Below, piece by piece: positions 4,972 to 6,031 of a DNA stretch of 6,031 bases (the stretch's first letter is position 1; every line of letters starts with the position of its first letter). This DNA comes from Anaerolineales bacterium (GTDB taxonomy: Bacteria; Chloroflexota; Anaerolineae; B4-G1; DUEL01). The translations under genes and the position numbers were made by a program. The notes beneath the pieces are model-generated. The model ran no database searches, was not told the DNA's origin, and saw only the letters and a list, made by a program, of their open reading frames with translations. The DNA lies in assembly GCA_015662065.1 (NCBI GenBank), contig DQUX01000334.1, forward strand, positions 1 to 6,031. Reading direction: 5' to 3'.

Positions 4972-6031
4972 TCACTTTGGCCGTTCGGCCAGCGTCACTT
5001 TCACCGTCATCTCCTGACCGTCGCGGATCAGCGTCACCTCCACCGTATCCCCCACCTGCGTCTCCGTTTCCAGATAGACGGTCAGCTCCTTGAAGCCGGC
5101 GACAGGCTCGCCGTTGATGGCGGTGATGATGTCCCCGCCCAGGGGGAGCCGGTAGCGGCCGAAGCGCACCACCCGGGCGGCGCCCTGGATGCCGGCCTCC
5201 TCCGCCGGGCTGGCCGGCGCCACCTGAGTGACCAGCAGCCCCTCATCCACCGGTACCTCCATCCCGGCCTCCCGGAGGAGTCGGGCTCCCTCAGCGTCGA
5301 AGGGGGCCAGATACACCCCCAGCCAGGGATGGGGATAGCGGCCGTGGGCGATCAACTGGGGCACTACCCGGCACACGGTGTTGGAGGAGACGGCGAAGCC
5401 AATCCCCGCCGAGGCCCGGCTGGGGCTGATGATCTGGGAGTTCACCCCGATAACCCGCCCTTGGAGATCCAGCAGCGGCCCGCCGGAGTTGCCGGGGTTG
5501 ATGGCCGCGTCGGTCTGGATCGCCTCGCCGATGAAGCGACCGTCGGGGCTCTCGATGATGCGGCCCAGGGCGCTGATCACCCCCACCGTCAGTGTGCCCT
5601 CCTGCCCAAAGGGGTTGCCAATGGCGACGACGAACTGCCCCACCCGCAGTTGGTCGGAATCCCCCAGCGGGATCGGATCGGGCAGGTTTTCCGCCTCGAT
5701 GCGCAGCACGGCCAGGTCGGTGGAGGGGTCCGTCCCCACGATCTCCGCCTCGTAGACCTCGCCGTTGGCCAGGGCCACCGACACCGACTCGGCGTTCTCC
5801 ACCACGTGATAGTTGGTGACGATGTGCCCCTCGGCGTCGTAGAGAAAGCCGGAGCCGCTTCCACCCTCCTGGGGGATGGGCTGCATAAAGAAGTCATAGG
5901 CGATGATCCGGGTGGTGATATTGACCACCGCCGGGGCCGCCCGATCGTACACGGCCTCCACCTGAGCTTCCAGCACGTTGGCGGGCTCCGTCGTTGGCAC
6001 GGGCGTCGCCAGGGGTGGGGCGGTCGTCGGC
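4972..6031 (-). CDS. HtrA/DegP-type serine protease with PDZ domain, 5' end cut by window edge
   Basis: This is an envelope quality-control protease of the trypsin-like S1C family, which degrades misfolded exported proteins. Counting from the GTG at 6000-5998 as residue 1, the catalytic triad is visible: His65 in TNYHVVE, Asp95 in STDLAVL and Ser172 in NPGNSGGP, with GSGSGFLYD (47-55) starting the fold. A single PDZ domain covers about 226-337 (LGVYL; VAPASPAEEAGI; GGDIITAINGEPV). The GTG is probably not the true start: the frame stays open to the window edge and encodes a Pro/Thr/Ala-rich stretch (TAPPLATPVPTTEP), typical of the linker between an N-terminal membrane anchor or signal and the protease domain. 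The missing part should hold that anchor and the true start. The stop codon is TGA at 4974-4972, with no T-tailed hairpin after it. The next genes leftward are on the same strand but 418 nt away, across the repeat array, so they may be a separate unit. Confidence 0.95.
   Translation of the reverse strand, partial: PTTAPPLATPVPTTEPANVLEAQVEAVYDRAAPAVVNITTRIIAYDFFMQPIPQEGGSGSGFLYDAEGHIVTNYHVVENAESVSVALANGEVYEAEIVGTDPSTDLAVLRIEAENLPDPIPLGDSDQLRVGQFVVAIGNPFGQEGTLTVGVISALGRIIESPDGRFIGEAIQTDAAINPGNSGGPLLDLQGRVIGVNSQIISPSRASAGIGFAVSSNTVCRVVPQLIAHGRYPHPWLGVYLAPFDAEGARLLREAGMEVPVDEGLLVTQVAPASPAEEAGIQGAARVVRFGRYRLPLGGDIITAINGEPVAGFKELTVYLETETQVGDTVEVTLIRDGQEMTVKVTLAERPK

Overview
The window is GC-rich and almost fully coding. 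It reads like a chromosomal segment from a GC-rich, possibly thermophilic bacterium. Chloroflexota (Anaerolineae-like) is my best guess, from the kinds of genes and the style of the proteins. That assignment is an inference; there is no rRNA or other marker gene here. I see no tRNA, rRNA, CRISPR, transposase or phage gene.

Layout: (1) On the + strand, 4-1182 is a complete PLP-dependent alpha-oxoamine synthase that most resembles bacterial serine palmitoyltransferase. (2) Everything else coding is on the - strand. Read in the direction of transcription (right to left), the order is: a 5'-truncated HtrA/DegP-type serine protease with one PDZ domain (6031-4972); a non-coding stretch holding a candidate promoter and a 97-bp tandem repeat array (4971-4554); a 54-residue very basic small protein (4553-4389); a 602-residue RACo-type protein with a 2Fe-2S ferredoxin domain and an ASKHA ATPase domain (4392-2584); and a 12-helix MATE-family efflux transporter (about 2555-1179). 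The small gene, the RACo-like gene and the MATE gene are tightly packed (4-nt overlap, then a 28-nt gap) and look like one operon. The MATE gene and the oxoamine synthase converge and share the palindrome CTAG as their two stop codons.

How the genes fit together: the RACo-like protein would use ATP to reduce the cobalt of a corrinoid protein back to the active Co(I) state. No corrinoid protein or methyltransferase lies in this window, so its partner is unknown. The small basic protein is translationally coupled to it and may work with it. The MATE transporter and HtrA protease are envelope proteins with no obvious link to it. The synthase faces the other way and probably belongs to a different unit extending left of the window.

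The points most worth a second look are: the 97-bp repeat array, where each unit has three dyad symmetries and its position would put it in the leader of the RACo operon; the missing conventional start codon of the MATE gene, where a good ribosome binding site sits in front of ATA; and the serine-palmitoyltransferase-like enzyme. Gene callers could wrongly extend the small gene and the RACo-like gene into the repeats, because each full repeat unit supplies an ATG followed by an open frame on the - strand.
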